Assembly: GCA_026214975.1 (NCBI GenBank)
Contig: CM047806.1
Coordinates: forward strand, 54,887,947 to 54,951,946
Length of the DNA stretch: 64,000 nucleotides
From: Gentiana macrophylla
Taxonomy: Eukaryota > Streptophyta > Magnoliopsida > Gentianales > Gentianaceae
Direction of reading: 5' to 3'
This document shows positions 11,697 to 22,973 of the stretch, one piece after another (position 1 is the first letter of the stretch; the number at the start of each line of letters is the position of its first letter). The notes under the pieces were generated by a model. It was given only the letters and a program-made list of their open reading frames with translations. It searched no databases and was not told where the DNA came from. The position numbers were made by a program, and so were the translations under genes.

Positions 11697-12587
11697 TTAA
11701 GTGTTTTGCATTTTCCTTTTCATTTTTTGAATAATCAAAATATCATCGATGAAGACAACTACAAACTTATCAAGATATGGACTGAACACTCTATTCATCA
11801 GATCCATAAAAGTTGCGGGAGCGTTAGTCAAACCAAACGGAATCACTAAGAACTCAAAGTGTCCATATCGAGTCCTAAAAGCAGTCTTGGGTATGTCCTC
11901 AACTCGAATCTTCAATTGATGATAACCTGATCGAAGATCAATCTTAGAATAAACTTGGGAACCCTGAAGCTGGTCGAACAGATCATCAATCCTGGGCAGA
12001 GGGTACTTATTCTTGATAGTAATCTTGTTCAACTCTCTGTAATCGATACAAAGGCATAAGGTACCGTCTTTCTTTTTAACAAAGAAAACCGGAGCTCCCC
12101 AAGGAGATGAACTCGGTTGGATGACTCCTCTATCCAACAAGTCTTGAAGTTGTTCTTTTAATTCCTTCATTTCTGTAGGTGCCATACGGTAAGGTTGTTT
12201 AGAGATTGGAGTCGCTCCTGGCACAAGATTAATTTCAAACTCAATCTCACGATCCGGCATTGGTCCTGGCAACTCTTCTGGAAAGACATCTGGAAAATCT
12301 CTGACAATCGAAACGTCTTCGATTCTAATATCTTTATGTTCTGACTTCACTAAATTACCCATACATCCTTTCTTTAGAGTTCTAATTGCAGATGTTGCCG
12401 ATATGACCGGTGTAGGTTTACTGTGCTTGGGTAAATCACCTTGAAAAGACACTTCAGGTTCAGAAGGCACAAGAAAGGTCACTTTCTTTTGTCGACAATC
12501 AAGGTGAACATAATGGCGTGATAACCAATCAATACCTAGGATGATGTCAAGATCCAGGAAATCTAGTATGATGAAATCAGATATCAT
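11697..12587 (-). pseudogene. gypsy protease C-terminus and reverse transcriptase
   Basis: A 296-residue frame. The first 40 residues are the protease tail ([18 protein letters not shown]). RT follows with [44 protein letters not shown], the [11 protein letters not shown] box, [26 protein letters not shown] and the catalytic FIDDIL (11742-11753). Reading stops at 11697 after a frameshift; the next RT part is in the following frame. Apart from this, RT is well preserved. Confidence 0.9.
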
Positions 12588-13263
12588 CTCCCTACATCCA
12601 ACCTAGACTTTACAGTCCTAAACAAACTCATCAACCAAAACTGTCTTTCCAATAGGTGTTGATACCGCTAAAGGTCTATCCATCTTTTTGGAAGGGCATC
12701 CTAGTTTATTGAAAAACTTTTGAGACACAAATGATTGTGATGCACCCGTATCAAATAAGGCTTTAGCAGGGGTGGAATTTACCCAAATAGTTCCTGATTA
12801 CAAAAGAAATGAATATAAAGCATAATGATTTAAGAAGACTGAAAACTATAATACATCAATATAAAATACCTATCACAACATTCTCATCCTCATCAGCTTG
12901 CTGAGCATCCAAAGCAAAGACGCGAGCATGTGTAGTGTTTGGCTTGGCAACTGGCCTTCCTTTCTTAGGGTTGGATGGGGCAGCTGCAAAAGACCCTGGC
13001 TTGATTGGCGACTTCTGACGTTTTAGACAATCACGAAGATAATGACCTGCTTGACCACACTGATAACATACACCCTGACCAGCCCTGCATTCCCCTGTAT
13101 GATACTTGTGACAATTTGGACATTGGGGAAAACTCGGCTTTTGAACAGCTGGTTTCTTAGCTGGTGCGTGACTTACAGAATTTCCTTTTGAAGAATCTTC
13201 CCACTTCCTCTTACCACTTGATAACTGGGCCTTAGCTCTCTTGTGTACACCTTCAGCCTTAAT
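12588..13263 (-). pseudogene. gypsy zinc knuckle and protease with GT-AG intron-like segment
   Basis: Minus-strand reading gives CPNCHKYHTGEC and the CCHC knuckle CYQCGQAGHYLRDC (about 13030-13075), then a basic linker to DENVVIG. The frame then meets a 76-bp segment (12794-12869) starting GTATTT and ending TAATCAG. Removing it joins VVIG to TIWVNSTPAKALFDTGASQSFVS, the protease start with catalytic DTGAS (about 12735-12750). Two in-frame stops follow (near 12600-12610). Knuckles bind RNA and the protease matures Gag-Pol. Confidence 0.75.
12794..12869 (-). other. putative 76-bp intron between gag and protease
   Basis: On the minus strand the segment begins GTATTTTATATTG and ends TTTTGTAATCAG, is AT-rich, and its length is not a multiple of three. 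Splicing it out restores the gag-to-protease reading frame. All of this is read directly; that it is spliced in vivo is inference. Confidence 0.55.
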
Positions 13264-13791
13264 TTATCTTTCAAACACTTCCTGGTAGGAATCAAACTTA
13301 GCTCCAGCGAATGATAGTGATATGGTAGGATGGAGTCCAGACTCAAACCTACTAATCCTGGCTTTCTCACCTTGCATCAAATATGGAACAAACTGGATCA
13401 ACTCATTGAATCGATTAGCATACTCGATCACAGACATGCCATCTTCTTGTTTCAAATTATAAAATTCACTCTATTTCTCCAAACGTAGGGTTTCAGGGAA
13501 AAAGTTATCATAGAAGAGTTCCTTAAACCGATCCCAAGTTACAGATTGCCCTCCAGTCATGTATGTAGCAGTCTCAAACCAGTTCCTCGCTTGACCCACA
13601 AAGAAACCCCTGACAACACCAACCCAAAGCTCTTCCGGCACAAACATGGACTCCATGTAACTTTCTATCTGCTTAATCCACTTTTCTGCCCGAAGTGGAT
13701 CACCAAGGCCATCATAATATTTAGTTCCTATCTTTTTCAACTCTGCAAACCTGTTTGTTGGTTTTGTGGGTTGTGGCTGAACATTCTCCAT
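13264..13791 (-). pseudogene. gypsy gag
   Basis: Starts MENVQPQPTKPTNRFAELKKI at 13791. Visible in order: YYDGLGDPLRAEKWIKQIE, the retrotrans_gag block FVGQARNWFETA, WDRFKELFYDNFFP, then after one in-frame stop (about 13470) SVIEYANRFNELIQFVPYL and RFESGLHPTI to a second stop at about 13262. This is the usual gag capsid architecture of plant chromoviruses. Confidence 0.85.
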
Positions 13792-13799
13792 CTAAAAGA

Positions 13800-14322
13800 A
13801 AATGAGTTAGTTACAAAATTTTAGCAGAAAAAAATAGTAGCGTTGCAGGTGATGTATTCTATTCCATGTTTTAATTACAAAACAAATCACTTATTTTTAT
13901 TTTATAAATAATCATTATGAAATAATATAATTAAAACTTCAAACAAAATCAATCATTGTCTTTAAAATTTTGCCCAGAAAAAACAAAATTTAGCAAATCA
14001 CATTTCTAGAAAGAAAATATTTTCTAAAGTGACTAAAGCAATAAAAATTCAGAATCAAATACAATTGATATTAAATTCTTTACCTTAACTTATTTTCTGA
14101 AAGCCTAGCCCCAACACACAAGCAATTGGAATTGGTATCTCCTGCAAAGATGGTTGGGCTCCTATTAGCATCATCTTTAAAACTAATAATTTTGCTGGGA
14201 GTAGCACAAGAAAAAGAAGAGAAATATTGATGTTTACCTTTAATCAAAATGCTTCAAAACCACCTATGGCAGACAAAATTTTATAAAGGGGTGGGGAGGT
14301 TTGCTCTGGAAATGAAATGAAA
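13800..14322. other. non-coding stretch, probable gypsy 5' leader
   Basis: AT-rich DNA upstream of the gypsy gag start with no supportable gene. It is probably the leader of the element. I could not find a tRNA-Met-type primer site or an LTR edge on the minus strand here. Confidence 0.4.
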
Positions 14323-14327
14323 TAAGG

Positions 14328-14505
14328 TGTAAAGTCCCACATCGGTAAAATAAGTGAATGCTCACCCTTATATAAGTGTGAGACATAAAGGTCTTGTCAA
14401 CTCGGGTTAGCCCTTTTAGACCAAGCGAGGACGACGGTCTAAGCAGTTGACCGGACATTTATGACTCATTTAGCGCTACCAGGCCCGGGGTCTGGGGGCG
14501 TTACA
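14328..14505 (+). repeat. TRIM left LTR
   Basis: 178 bp, TG..CA ends, with tatataagtgtgag as a possible TATA region (about 14370). It differs from the right copy by several substitutions and short indels, mostly in the GC-rich last third. Confidence 0.92.
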
Positions 14506-14660
14506 GAATGGTATCAGAGCCGACTATCAGACGGAACTATGCGCTGCACCGTTTAAGAAGACGGTGTAAGGATGACCTCTAGTTACCTCTGGTGGGGACG
14601 ATCCGGGAACAGTCTCGGCCGTCCTGGTGAGGACGCCAATCCCTTATAAGGGGGGGAGAA

Positions 14661-14832
14661 TGTAAAGTCCCACATCGGTAAAATAAGTGAATGCTCACCC
14701 CTATATAAGTGTGAGACATAAATGTCTTGTCAACTCGGGTTAGCCCTTTTAGACCAAGAGGACGGGCGGTCTAAAGCGGTGACCGACATTTATGAATCAT
14801 TTAACGCTACTGCACTGGTCCGGGGCGTTACA
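14661..14832 (+). repeat. TRIM right LTR
   Basis: 172 bp copy of the left repeat ending cggggcgttaca, preceded by the purine tract and followed by TSD taagg. Confidence 0.92.
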
Positions 14833-14837
14833 TAAGG

Positions 14838-15276
14838 GAGTTAAAATAATAGGCTAGGTATATAATGAGAATTAATACACATTTTTTTCTTAGAAAGCTA
14901 AACTGATAAACCTTTGATTGATATGGTTTATGGATTGGTGGCAATTAATGAAATTGATGGTCTAAATTCCCAGACGTTGAAATCCTCCCCTTTTTTTTTT
15001 TTTTTTTTTTTTTTTTTGAAAACATTTTATTTTATTTTAAATATGGGTCGTGACAATTCTTATTTAGCATTCTTATTTAAAATAAAATAAAGGGGTCGTG
15101 ACAATTCTCACCTATGTCCTGTGTACATATGCAACAAAGACACAGCTTGCAGCCTAGTAGATACAGCAGGTGAAGGAGATTTTCGACCATATTTGGAATC
15201 CACACGGGGTCTCACGGTGCCACTAGAACTGATCGTGTACGTGGACAGAAAAACTGGTTGAACCAGAAAAATAACA
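14838..15276. other. non-coding, with 27-bp poly-T tract
   Basis: Contains an uninterrupted T run (14991-15017) and two copies of gggtcgtgacaattct (about 15045 and 15095), the latter a short direct repeat of unknown origin. The last 170 bp could be decayed upstream sequence of the Pumilio pseudogene, but I see no supportable exon. Confidence 0.5.
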
Positions 15277-15621
15277 ATATGGAAGTCGATTCATCCAACA
15301 AAAGCTTGAAACTGCCACTATCGAGAAGAAAAATATGGTTTATAATGAAATCAATCCCATGCCTTGACCTTGATGAGTGACGTCTTCGGTAGTCACGTTA
15401 TCAAGAAGTATACGAAAATTCTCCCTTTAAAAATATTTTTCTCGGCTTTTAGCCCTCCAGTGCCAGTTATAATCCATGATTTTCACTTTTTTATGTGTAT
15501 TGTGATGCTCTTTTTCTCTCCACGTTTTTTGAACATGGAAGCCTTGAGAGAATTAGCAAGAAAGCTTATTGGGAATGTACTGTCGATAAGCCTTCAAACG
15601 TACGGTTGCTGAGTGATACAG

Positions 15622-15626
<5 letters not shown>

Positions 15627-15673
<47 letters not shown>
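15627..15673 (+). repeat. (TA)n microsatellite in a Pumilio pseudogene intron
   Basis: About 47 bp of TA repeats directly after the splice donor of the second recognised exon. Confidence 0.9.
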
Positions 15674-15678
<5 letters not shown>

Positions 15679-16462
15679 TTTTGTGTGTAAGTACCATGGT
15701 CATTGATATTATTATGACACGACTTCTAAATTTTTGTATACATGGAACTTTTCAGGCCATAGAAGTAGTGGATGAGGACCAGAAGATTCTAATGGTTAAA
15801 GAACTTGATTGCCAAATAATGCGTTGTGTACGTGACCAAAATGGTAAACATGTTAATTATTCAAAAGTGCACCGAATGCATACCAAAAGAGCATATTCAC
15901 TTCTTTGTCTCGATGTTTTTTGGCCAAGTTGTTGCACTCTCTACTCATCCTTATGGATGTCGTGATATGCAAGTTAGTGATCACTGTTATTTCACATTGT
16001 TGTCATTTCACGTTTAAAGCTAGTCTCAATGTCTCATGGTGAAATTACCGTTTTTTTAATCCTGTAGCGAGTATTGGAGCATTGCAGCAATCCGGAAACA
16101 CAAAGTAAAGTGATGGAGTAGATCTTACGATCAGTCAGCATGTTGGCCCAAGATCAGTATGATAATTATGTTATTGAGGTTGCTACTTACGAGATTCAAT
16201 TAGCGATTTTTTTTTCTTTCTTGAAAGCTGTTTTTATTCAATATCCGGTACCTCTAACCTTTCATGGATTCTATACAATATTGATCCAACTAGAGGGATT
16301 TCTTGTCTATACAATATCGTTTTAACCAGAGGGATTTATCGATATTATATATAATGGCGTAGATGATATATAACATGGGAGATTCTATTGGTGACAAAGA
16401 AAGCAGAGGAACTTTTCTGGGATTTAGGTAGATAGATTATACATGTTCTTGAAAATGGTTAT

Positions 16463-16761
16463 TGTAAGATTTATATAAAAGAAATCTTCCTTTATTTTAT
16501 TAATCTGAGGAATTAGTAATGGACTAATTCCTTTATATACACACAGGCACTAGAGTTAGATAAGAACAAGACTCCTATCTTATCTTAACTCCTCCATAAT
16601 TCAAACTCCTAACAAACATTTAATCTACTAATCTTATTTAAAACAGGCAACAAACTAACAAACACCTTAACAACTCAGGTGTTCCACTCAAAACAGGAAA
16701 AGATAATAAATAGGAATAAAATAGATAATAACAATAAACAGCCAGCTGTCACTTTCCAACA
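16463..16761 (-). repeat. 3' LTR of the young copia element
   Basis: TG..CA termini, with a minus-strand TATA box (gtgtatataaagg) near 16530-16545. About 99 percent identical to 22675-22973. Confidence 0.95.
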
Positions 16762-17624
16762 CCCCCCCTCAAGTTGGTGCATGAATATCCTTCATCCCCA
16801 ACTTGTCGACAAACTTCTAGAAGTCCGCTTTTACCAAGTGCCTTAGTTAGGCCATCAGCTGTCTGTTTTGGAGAAGGCAGAAATGGAATGCAGAGAATCC
16901 CTTCTTCCATCTTTTCTTTCACAAAGTGCCTATCAATATCCATATGCTTTGTCCTGTCATGCTGAATGGGGTCATTGACTATGTCAATTGCTCCCTTGTT
17001 ATCACAGTACAACTTCATAGGTAGATTACACTGAACTTTCAGGTCCTGCAACACTCTTTTGACCCACATTTCTTCACATATGCCTTGAGCCATGGCTCTG
17101 AGTTCAGACTCTGAGCTACTCCTAGAAACTACATTCTGTTTTTTGCTCTTCCAAGTGACTAGATTGCCCCAAACAAAGGTACAATACCCTGTCACAGACC
17201 TCCTGTTCTTTACACAACTTCCCCAGTCAGCATCTGTATAGGCTTTTATCCCTCTTTTATCTGTTTTCTGAAAGTGCAATCCCCTCCCTGGGGCATCTTT
17301 TAGAAACTTAAGTATTCTGTGGGCGGCATCAAGATGTTTTTGAGTTGGAGAATGCATATACTGACTGATGGAGCTGACAGCATATGCAATGTCTGGTCTG
17401 GTGTGAGATAGATATATTAGTCTTCCCACCAGCCTCTGAAATCTTTCCTTGTTAGCAGGAGCTTATTCATCTTCTTCCCCTAGTTTTAAATTGAACTCCA
17501 TTGGAGTGCTGGCAGGCTTTGCGTCTGTCATACCAGTTTCCTCCAGCAGATCCAAAGTGTACTTTCTTTGGGACATCACCAATCCCTCTTTTGACCTTGC
17601 TACCTCCATTCCCAGAAAGTATCT
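16749..17624 (-). pseudogene. copia RT C-terminus and RNase H
   Basis: The 226-residue frame (16749-17429) carries MGRLIYLSHTRPDIAYAVS and the RNase H: AYTDADWGSC (catalytic Asp), SRSSSESELRAMA (Glu), LYCDNKGAIDI (Asp) and the terminal HMDIDRHFVKEKM. Upstream, 17430-17624 reads FLGMEVARSKEG..LDLLEE and EFNLKLGEEDE, then a stop (about 17462-17464). The solo LTR starts at 17625, so this part once joined directly to DLGPLR at 19057. Confidence 0.88.
16762..16775 (-). other. polypurine tract
   Basis: Minus strand caacttgaggggggg immediately precedes the 3' LTR, the expected plus-strand DNA primer position. Confidence 0.8.
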
Positions 17625-19056
17625 TGTTAGGAACATTTTATTATGTTTTGATGATGGCCATACTAATTTGTTATAGCAAGCCTGAAATAAGTTAGAATTC
17701 TCTCAGATGAGTCTTTACTTAGAGTCCGACATGTTGTATAAGTTGAGTCAGACAAGTATTGTACTAGTTGGTAGGACGGCAAAGCAAAAAACAGATATTC
17801 GGCAGAGTAAAGCCAGCCAAGCACCAGCAGAGAAGCAATGCAGACATTAAAGGTCTGACTTGTAACCAAGGAAGTCTGTGATGACCTTGGACAAGTCTAA
17901 GTTATACTACAAGACAAGTCTAAGTTATACTACAAGCGATGCACATTAATATTCGAATATGGTGTACACTAATCTCACCCCAATCAAAGATCAGTGAAGT
18001 ACAAAGATTGTCCTCAAACAGAAACAAAGAAGAAAACAGTGAATCGGCAAAGCAGACTCACTTTCGGCTGAGTAAAGACGAAACGGTGAAGGAAAAGCTA
18101 AAACGGCTAAGTCAGAAGGATCACTCGACCGTTCTAAAAACGGCGAAGTAACACTTACCAGATCAGATTTAATATACGTTGAAGATTCGTAAGATCATGC
18201 ATTAAATGCACAATCAATAGAGGATCAATCAAGGACGATTTTTCGCTATACGCTTGAAGAAATAATCCGATCATCAAATCAAGGAGAATGCAATTAAGGG
18301 AAATCAAGAATAAAATCAAGGATTATTCCTCATTAATATAGCCAACGGATGTAATTTCAAAATCAAGGTTATTCAAGGCTATAAATAGAAGGCATTGTGA
18401 CAGTAAAAAAAAAAATCAAAAGAAAAATCAAGTGAAAACTCACAATTTGAAAAGCCATCTCTCCGAACTTACAAGGAAACATCTAGTGATCAACTCGGAT
18501 ATCGAGCTACAAAGTCATACTTGGCGCCGAGATTGATCAACCAAGTGTGTGAATCACATTCACATCAAATCAAGCAAATCAATCGAGGCAATCGAGAAGG
18601 AGTTGAATCTGTGATAGCTGTTGAAGGATTTTGATCTCAGGGAGCAAAGAAGGAAGATCGAATCATCAAGCCGCTGCAGTCAAGGAGTGATAGTCTTGTA
18701 GATTGTGAAGCTTGGGAAGCCAAGGACAATCATACTATTGTATCTGTGAAAACAATAGTGAATTCCTCCTATCATCACAGGGAGAAGAGTGGATTAAGGG
18801 ATTACACCACCCTGAACCACTATAAGTCTTGTGTCAATTTAATTTCTGCAATTTACTTTACAGCATTCATTTAATTTGCCTACATCATAACTTATATCTG
18901 TGATTGTCTAAACTGATTTGAAAACAACATAGTAAGAAGGGACTTATCCGCTGCCCAAAAGCTTTTAAATAAAAGAAAAGTTTTTGAAACTCCACTATAG
19001 TCATTCACCCCCCCCCTTTCACTATAGTTTCACCCTTCTCTGGGACCAACATATCT
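17620..19056 (+). mobile_element. solo SIRE-like LTR inside copia RT
   Basis: 17625-19051 begins tgttaggaac and ends tgggaccaaca, with TSD tatct on both sides (17620-17624, 19052-19056). It has a plus-strand TATA box (ctataaatagaa, about 18379-18390), a ggattacaccacc module near 18799 also found in the SIRE LTRs at 5593 and 8185 on the other strand, and a C-rich run before the end. No gag, primer site or second LTR, so it is a solo LTR left by LTR-LTR recombination. A 23-bp tandem duplication lies at about 17893-17938. Confidence 0.9.
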
Positions 19057-19425
19057 CAAGGGACCCAAGTCCTTTATCTCAAACTCAGCTGCCTGTTGTT
19101 TCTTCACCCTAGTAGCTTCTTCTATATCATGACCTGTTAATACCATATCATCCACATAGACTATGATAATGGTTATCTTACCTTGGACCGACTGTTTTAC
19201 AAACAGAGTATGGTCAGAATGACCTTGAGTGAACCCAATCTTTTTCAACACCTGCATAAGCCATTCAAACCAAGCCCTAGGGCTTTGTTTTAGTCCATAT
19301 AGGGACTTTTTCAGCCTGCACACCTTTCCTTTGAACTTGTCTTCAAAGCCTGGTGGTTTCTCCATGTAAATCTCCTCCTTCAAGTTGCCATGGAGGAAGG
19401 CATTCTTGACATCTAGTTGTGTCAA
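19057..19425 (-). pseudogene. copia reverse transcriptase, central part
   Basis: Reads TQLDVKNAFLHGNLKEEIYM, CRLKKSLYGLKQSPRAW and the catalytic YVDDM near 19150-19165, to EFEIKDLGPLR where the solo LTR begins. The preceding frame overlaps it by a frameshift at about 19440. Confidence 0.88.
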
Positions 19426-22108
19426 GGGCCGGTCTAGATTTATGCAGAATCGATAGGATAATCCGTATGGTATTTAGCTTTGCAACAGGTGAGAATGTTT
19501 CATTGAAGTCAATCCTATGAGTTTGGGAAAACCCCTTAGCCACTAGTCTTGCTTTGTGCCTTTGTATAGAGCCATCAGTGTTATACTTTAATGTAAAAAC
19601 CCACTTACACCCCACAGTTCTTCGGTCTTTAGGTAGTTCCACCATTTCCCAAGTCTGATTTTTTTCCAAGGCTCTCATTTCTTCTAGGACAGCCCCCTTC
19701 CATTCAGGAACACTTAGAGCTTCTTGAATAGTTTTAGGAATTTGGGTGGTTTGGATGGCTGATATTAAGGCTTGGTATCTTTTGGATAGATGATCATAGG
19801 AAATGTGATTGGACATAGGGTAAGCAGGTGTTTTATATTTGGCACATTTTCTGGGCTGTTTTCTCAGGGCAATAGGTTTTGCATCATGGGGCTCTATTTC
19901 TGGTGGTGGTGGTTCTGATTTAGTGAGTGACTCACTGTCAGAGGATTCACCTTGATCAGATTCTGCCCCACTGTTTTCCCCAAGATTATCCATTTCAGTG
20001 GTAGGAATGGAGTGAGATTCTGTTGGTTCATCAGTAGTGTGTAAGGTACTTGTTCCAGACCTCTTCCCCTTCATTTGATAGACTATCCCTTGAAATGTTC
20101 CAATAGGATTAGAGGGTGATTTGTCTCCCTTTCCAAGAGTGTCACCTTGTTCTCTTGTCTGTTCTTCTATTTCAGTGTTCACATCTGTGTTATTCCCTAG
20201 TTCTGTTGGAATTAGAAACATATCTGTGGTAGTGTTTTCATTCTGACTCTGCTTTTGTGATTTAAAAAAGGAAGAGTGCTCATAAAAGGTGGCATCCATA
20301 GTGACATAAAGTTTCCTCTCTACAGGATCAAACAGTCTATATCCCTTTTTTGTGGAGGAGTATCCTAGAAAAACACACTTTTTTGCTCTAGGATCTAATT
20401 TGTTGCCAGTGTTTTGATGGATGAACCCTACACATCCAAAAACTCTTACAGGTAGTTCACAAAACAGTCTGTCATTTTGAAACACTGATTTAAATTTATT
20501 GAGAGGAGTCTGAAACTTTAAAACCTTAGAAGGCATTCTGTTTATTAAATAAGTTGCAGTCAACACAGCCTCCCCCCAAAGGTACTTAGGACACTGAGCA
20601 TGTATCATCAAAGATCTAGTTATTTCTAGGAGGTGTATGTTTTTCCTTTCAGCCACTCCATTTTGTTGGGGTGTCCCCACACAAGAGCTTTGATGTACTA
20701 TGCCAGTTTCCTCAAAGAATTTTCCCAAAATCGAATTAAAGTACTCAGTCCCATTATCACTTCTAAACACCTTTATGTGTGTTTGAAACTGGTTTTGTAC
20801 AAAGAAATAAAAGTTTTTAAACACTATTTCTGCCTCTGATTTTTCCTTTAACAAGTAGACCCATGTGGTCCTAGTGTGATCATCAATAAAGGAGATAAAC
20901 CATCTTTTATTAGTTAGGATTTTTGTCCTAGAGGGACCCCATATGTCACTGTGTATCATACAAAAAGGTGCTGATGGTTTATAGGGTTGAATAGGGTATG
21001 GTTTTCTGGTAGATTTTGCAAATTCACAGACTTCACAATTTAAAGAATCAACACTTTTATTGATAAATAACTGAGGGCATAAATGTTTCATATAGGACAA
21101 ACTAGGGTGTCCTAATCTGGCATGCCAGAGAAGGACCTTATTGTGATGCACACTTGAAACAGAATTACATTGAACATTTAAAACAGGAGAACTATCTAGG
21201 CAGAGTTCTTGGTCCAAAACATAGAGGTCTTCCACACTTCTAGATTTGCCAATCATCATCTTGGAATCCTTGTCCTGAAACAGGCATTTATCTTTAGAAA
21301 AAGCAATAGTGCAGTCCCTGTCCAAGGTTAGTCTCTTAACAGATAACAAGTTACAGGCAAGTTTAGGTACATGAAGGACATTTTTAAGTGTTAGGTGTGA
21401 GGTAATGGGGATGGATCCCTTTCCTGCAATTGGAGTTAAGGATCCATCTGCCAACCTGATTTTCTGATTTCCAGAGAGAGGTATGTAAGTAGAGAAAATT
21501 TCAGTGATACTAGTCATGTGATCTGTGGCCCCTGAATCTATGACCCAGGAAACCACTTGTTTAGAGCTAAGGAGAGCTGCATTACCTGAGTCTACAAAGG
21601 AGCAGGTTGGTGTAGGGCTTGGTGTGGAGGGTTGGATCTTTAGGATTCTGTGCAAGTGCTCCAGTTGCTCCTGTGTGAAAGGTGTTGTCCCAGCCTCAGA
21701 TGAGACCTGGTGTGCCTTCCCCCCTTCTCCTTTCTGATCTGTTGCTCCCTTGTTCTTCAATGCTGGTTTCCCATGGATATCCCAGCAGGTTTCCTTGGTA
21801 TGGCCCAATTTCCTGCAGTGTTCACATTTTGGCTTAGTCCTGTTGGTATTTTTCCCTTCATTTCTGTTCACTGCCAAAGCTGAGCCTTCCCCACCAGTTG
21901 TGGTATGCCTCCCCATCACTTTTCTTCTGGCTTCCTCCCTCCTAACTTCAGAGAACACCTCTCTCAGAGGTGGGAGAGGCTGCCTTCCCAGAATCCTGCC
22001 CCTAACTTCATCCAATTCGGACTCCAATCCTGCTAGGAAAGAGTAAACTCTTTCACTCTCCTCTCTTTCGGAATCTGGAACTATCATTTGGGCACTCCCA
22101 TGTTTCAT
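19343..22108 (-). pseudogene. copia Gag-Pol: zinc knuckle, protease, integrase, RT start
   Basis: A 921-residue frame. CCHC knuckle at residues 95-108 (CEHCRKLGHTKETC). Protease with catalytic Asp at 191 (WVIDSGATDHM). GAG-pre-integrase HHCC around 329-361. Integrase core with Asp 388, Asp 451 and Glu 487 (HSDIW, SDNGTEYF, GTPQQNGVAERKN). A polar linker of about 150 residues, then RVT_2 starting WKGAVLEEMRALEKNQTW. It ends in a frameshifted tail where LTQLDVKNAFLHG should follow. The first residues continue gag from another frame. One or two small lesions separate this from a complete polyprotein. Confidence 0.92.
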
Positions 22109-22637
22109 TATAGCATAGGTCCAGCTCTTGCCATAATGAAACCACTTCGTTGTAGAAGTCGGTCACACCACACTCGCCATCCTCGCTTGATTTTCCAAAT
22201 CCTTGTTTTGAGTTCATAAATCTGGGACGAATTCTCCACATCAGAATACATCTCCTTGATGGCATCCCACATGTCTTTTGCTGTGGATAAGAACATGTGG
22301 GGACTGGCTCTGTTGGGCTCCATGGCATTGATCAGCCATACCTTGACCAAAGAGTTTTCGGACTTCCACCGCTGCGTTTTGGATCTCCTTCTTCAGTGCC
22401 TTGGTTTCACTGTTAGGTAACCAAGTTTGCCCTTCCATCAATAGCTAATTGAATGGTTTCAGACCATTCTAAATAATTCTTCCCGTTCAGTTTACGGGAG
22501 GTGAGTAGCTGGGACAATGAGACATGATTTGGGTTCTCATCATACCCAGCCACTCCTTCTGTACCGGAACCACCGGATACGACACCGGTGGAGGTGACTG
22601 ATCTCTCTCCGGCCATGGCTGCTGCTCTATAGTTCAT
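22053..22637 (-). pseudogene. copia gag N-terminal part, frameshifted
   Basis: Starts MNYRAAAMAGERSVTSTG at 22637, about 25 bp inside the primer site. Then LTSRKLNGKNYLEWSETIQLAI, a typical plant copia gag opening, followed by other frames LPNSETKALKKEIQ, SPHMFLSTAKDMWDAIKEMYSD and TDFYNEVVSLWQELD. At least three frame changes (about 22440, 22340, 22190) break it. Gag forms the particle. Confidence 0.82.
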
Positions 22638-22660
22638 TGTCGAACTGGATTTTGGATCAT

Positions 22661-22674
22661 CCTCTCTGATACCA
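22661..22674 (-). other. primer-binding site, tRNA-iMet type
   Basis: Minus strand tggtatcagagagg directly abuts the 5' LTR. The first 10 bases match the initiator tRNA-Met complement. Confidence 0.9.
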
Positions 22675-22973
22675 TGTAAGATTTATATAAAAGAAATCTT
22701 CCTTTATTTTATTAATCTGAGGAATTAGTAATGGACTAATTCCTTTATATACACACAGGCACTAGAGTTAGATAAGAACAAGGCTCCTATCTTATCTTAA
22801 CTCCTCCATAATTCAAACTCCTAACAAACATTTAATCTACTAATCTTATTTAAAACAGGCAACAAACTAACAAACACCTTAACAACTCAGGTGTTCCACG
22901 CAAAATAGGAAAAGATAATAAATAGGAATAAAATAGATAATAACAATAAACAGCCAGCTGTCACTTTCCAACA
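22675..22973 (-). repeat. 5' LTR of the young copia element
   Basis: 299 bp. Differences from the 3' LTR are at about 22782 (g for a), 22900 (g for t) and 22908 (t for c). Confidence 0.95.

Larger units (their letters stand above)
9929..14100 (-). mobile_element. Tekay-like Ty3/gypsy retrotransposon, internal region
   Basis: Minus-strand order gag (13791), CCHC knuckle, protease, RT, RNase H, integrase (to 9929) is gypsy order. The gag motif RFAELKKIGTKYYDGLGDP and the chromovirus-type RT/integrase suggest the Tekay/Del lineage. The integrase is cut at 9929 by the SIRE element, and its C-terminal part and 3' LTR are outside the window. No clear 5' LTR or primer site was found right of 13800, so the 5' boundary is open. 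Stops occur in gag, protease and integrase. Confidence 0.85.
14328..14832 (+). mobile_element. complete TRIM (miniature LTR retrotransposon), 505 bp
   Basis: Two direct repeats (14328-14505, 178 bp; 14661-14832, 172 bp), both starting tgtaaagtcccacatcgg and ending gcgttaca, flank a 155-bp non-coding centre. A primer site tggtatcagagc (14509-14520, perfect initiator tRNA-Met type) follows the left repeat by 3 bp. A purine tract aagggggggagaa (to 14660) abuts the right repeat. Identical pentamers taagg at 14323-14327 and 14833-14837 are the TSD. With no gag or pol it would depend on proteins from other elements. Confidence 0.95.
16463..22973 (-). mobile_element. young Ty1/copia retrotransposon, 6.5 kb with nested solo LTR
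   Basis: Identical-length LTRs (16463-16761 and 22675-22973, 299 bp each) differ at only 3 positions that I can see. TSD gttat is perfect (16458-16462 and 22974-22978). On the minus strand, primer site tggtatcagagagg abuts the 5' LTR and the polypurine tract ttgaggggggg abuts the 3' LTR. Order gag, zinc knuckle, protease, integrase, RT, RNase H is copia. Frameshifts in gag and RT, one stop, and a 1.43-kb solo LTR in RT make it non-autonomous. It sits in an intron of the Pumilio pseudogene. Confidence 0.95.

Noticed and set aside
14509..14520. tRNA-Met-like word as a possible tRNA gene
   Set aside because: Only the 12-base primer complement is present, directly after a TRIM LTR. The same holds for 22661-22674 and 49611-49622.
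15100..15276. An upstream Pumilio exon
   Set aside because: The reading before YGSRFIQQ does not match the expected preceding repeat; possible decay, but not supportable.
20633..22046. Plus-strand frames opposite the young copia pol
   Set aside because: Antisense shadows of a frame with clear copia motifs; no independent domain.
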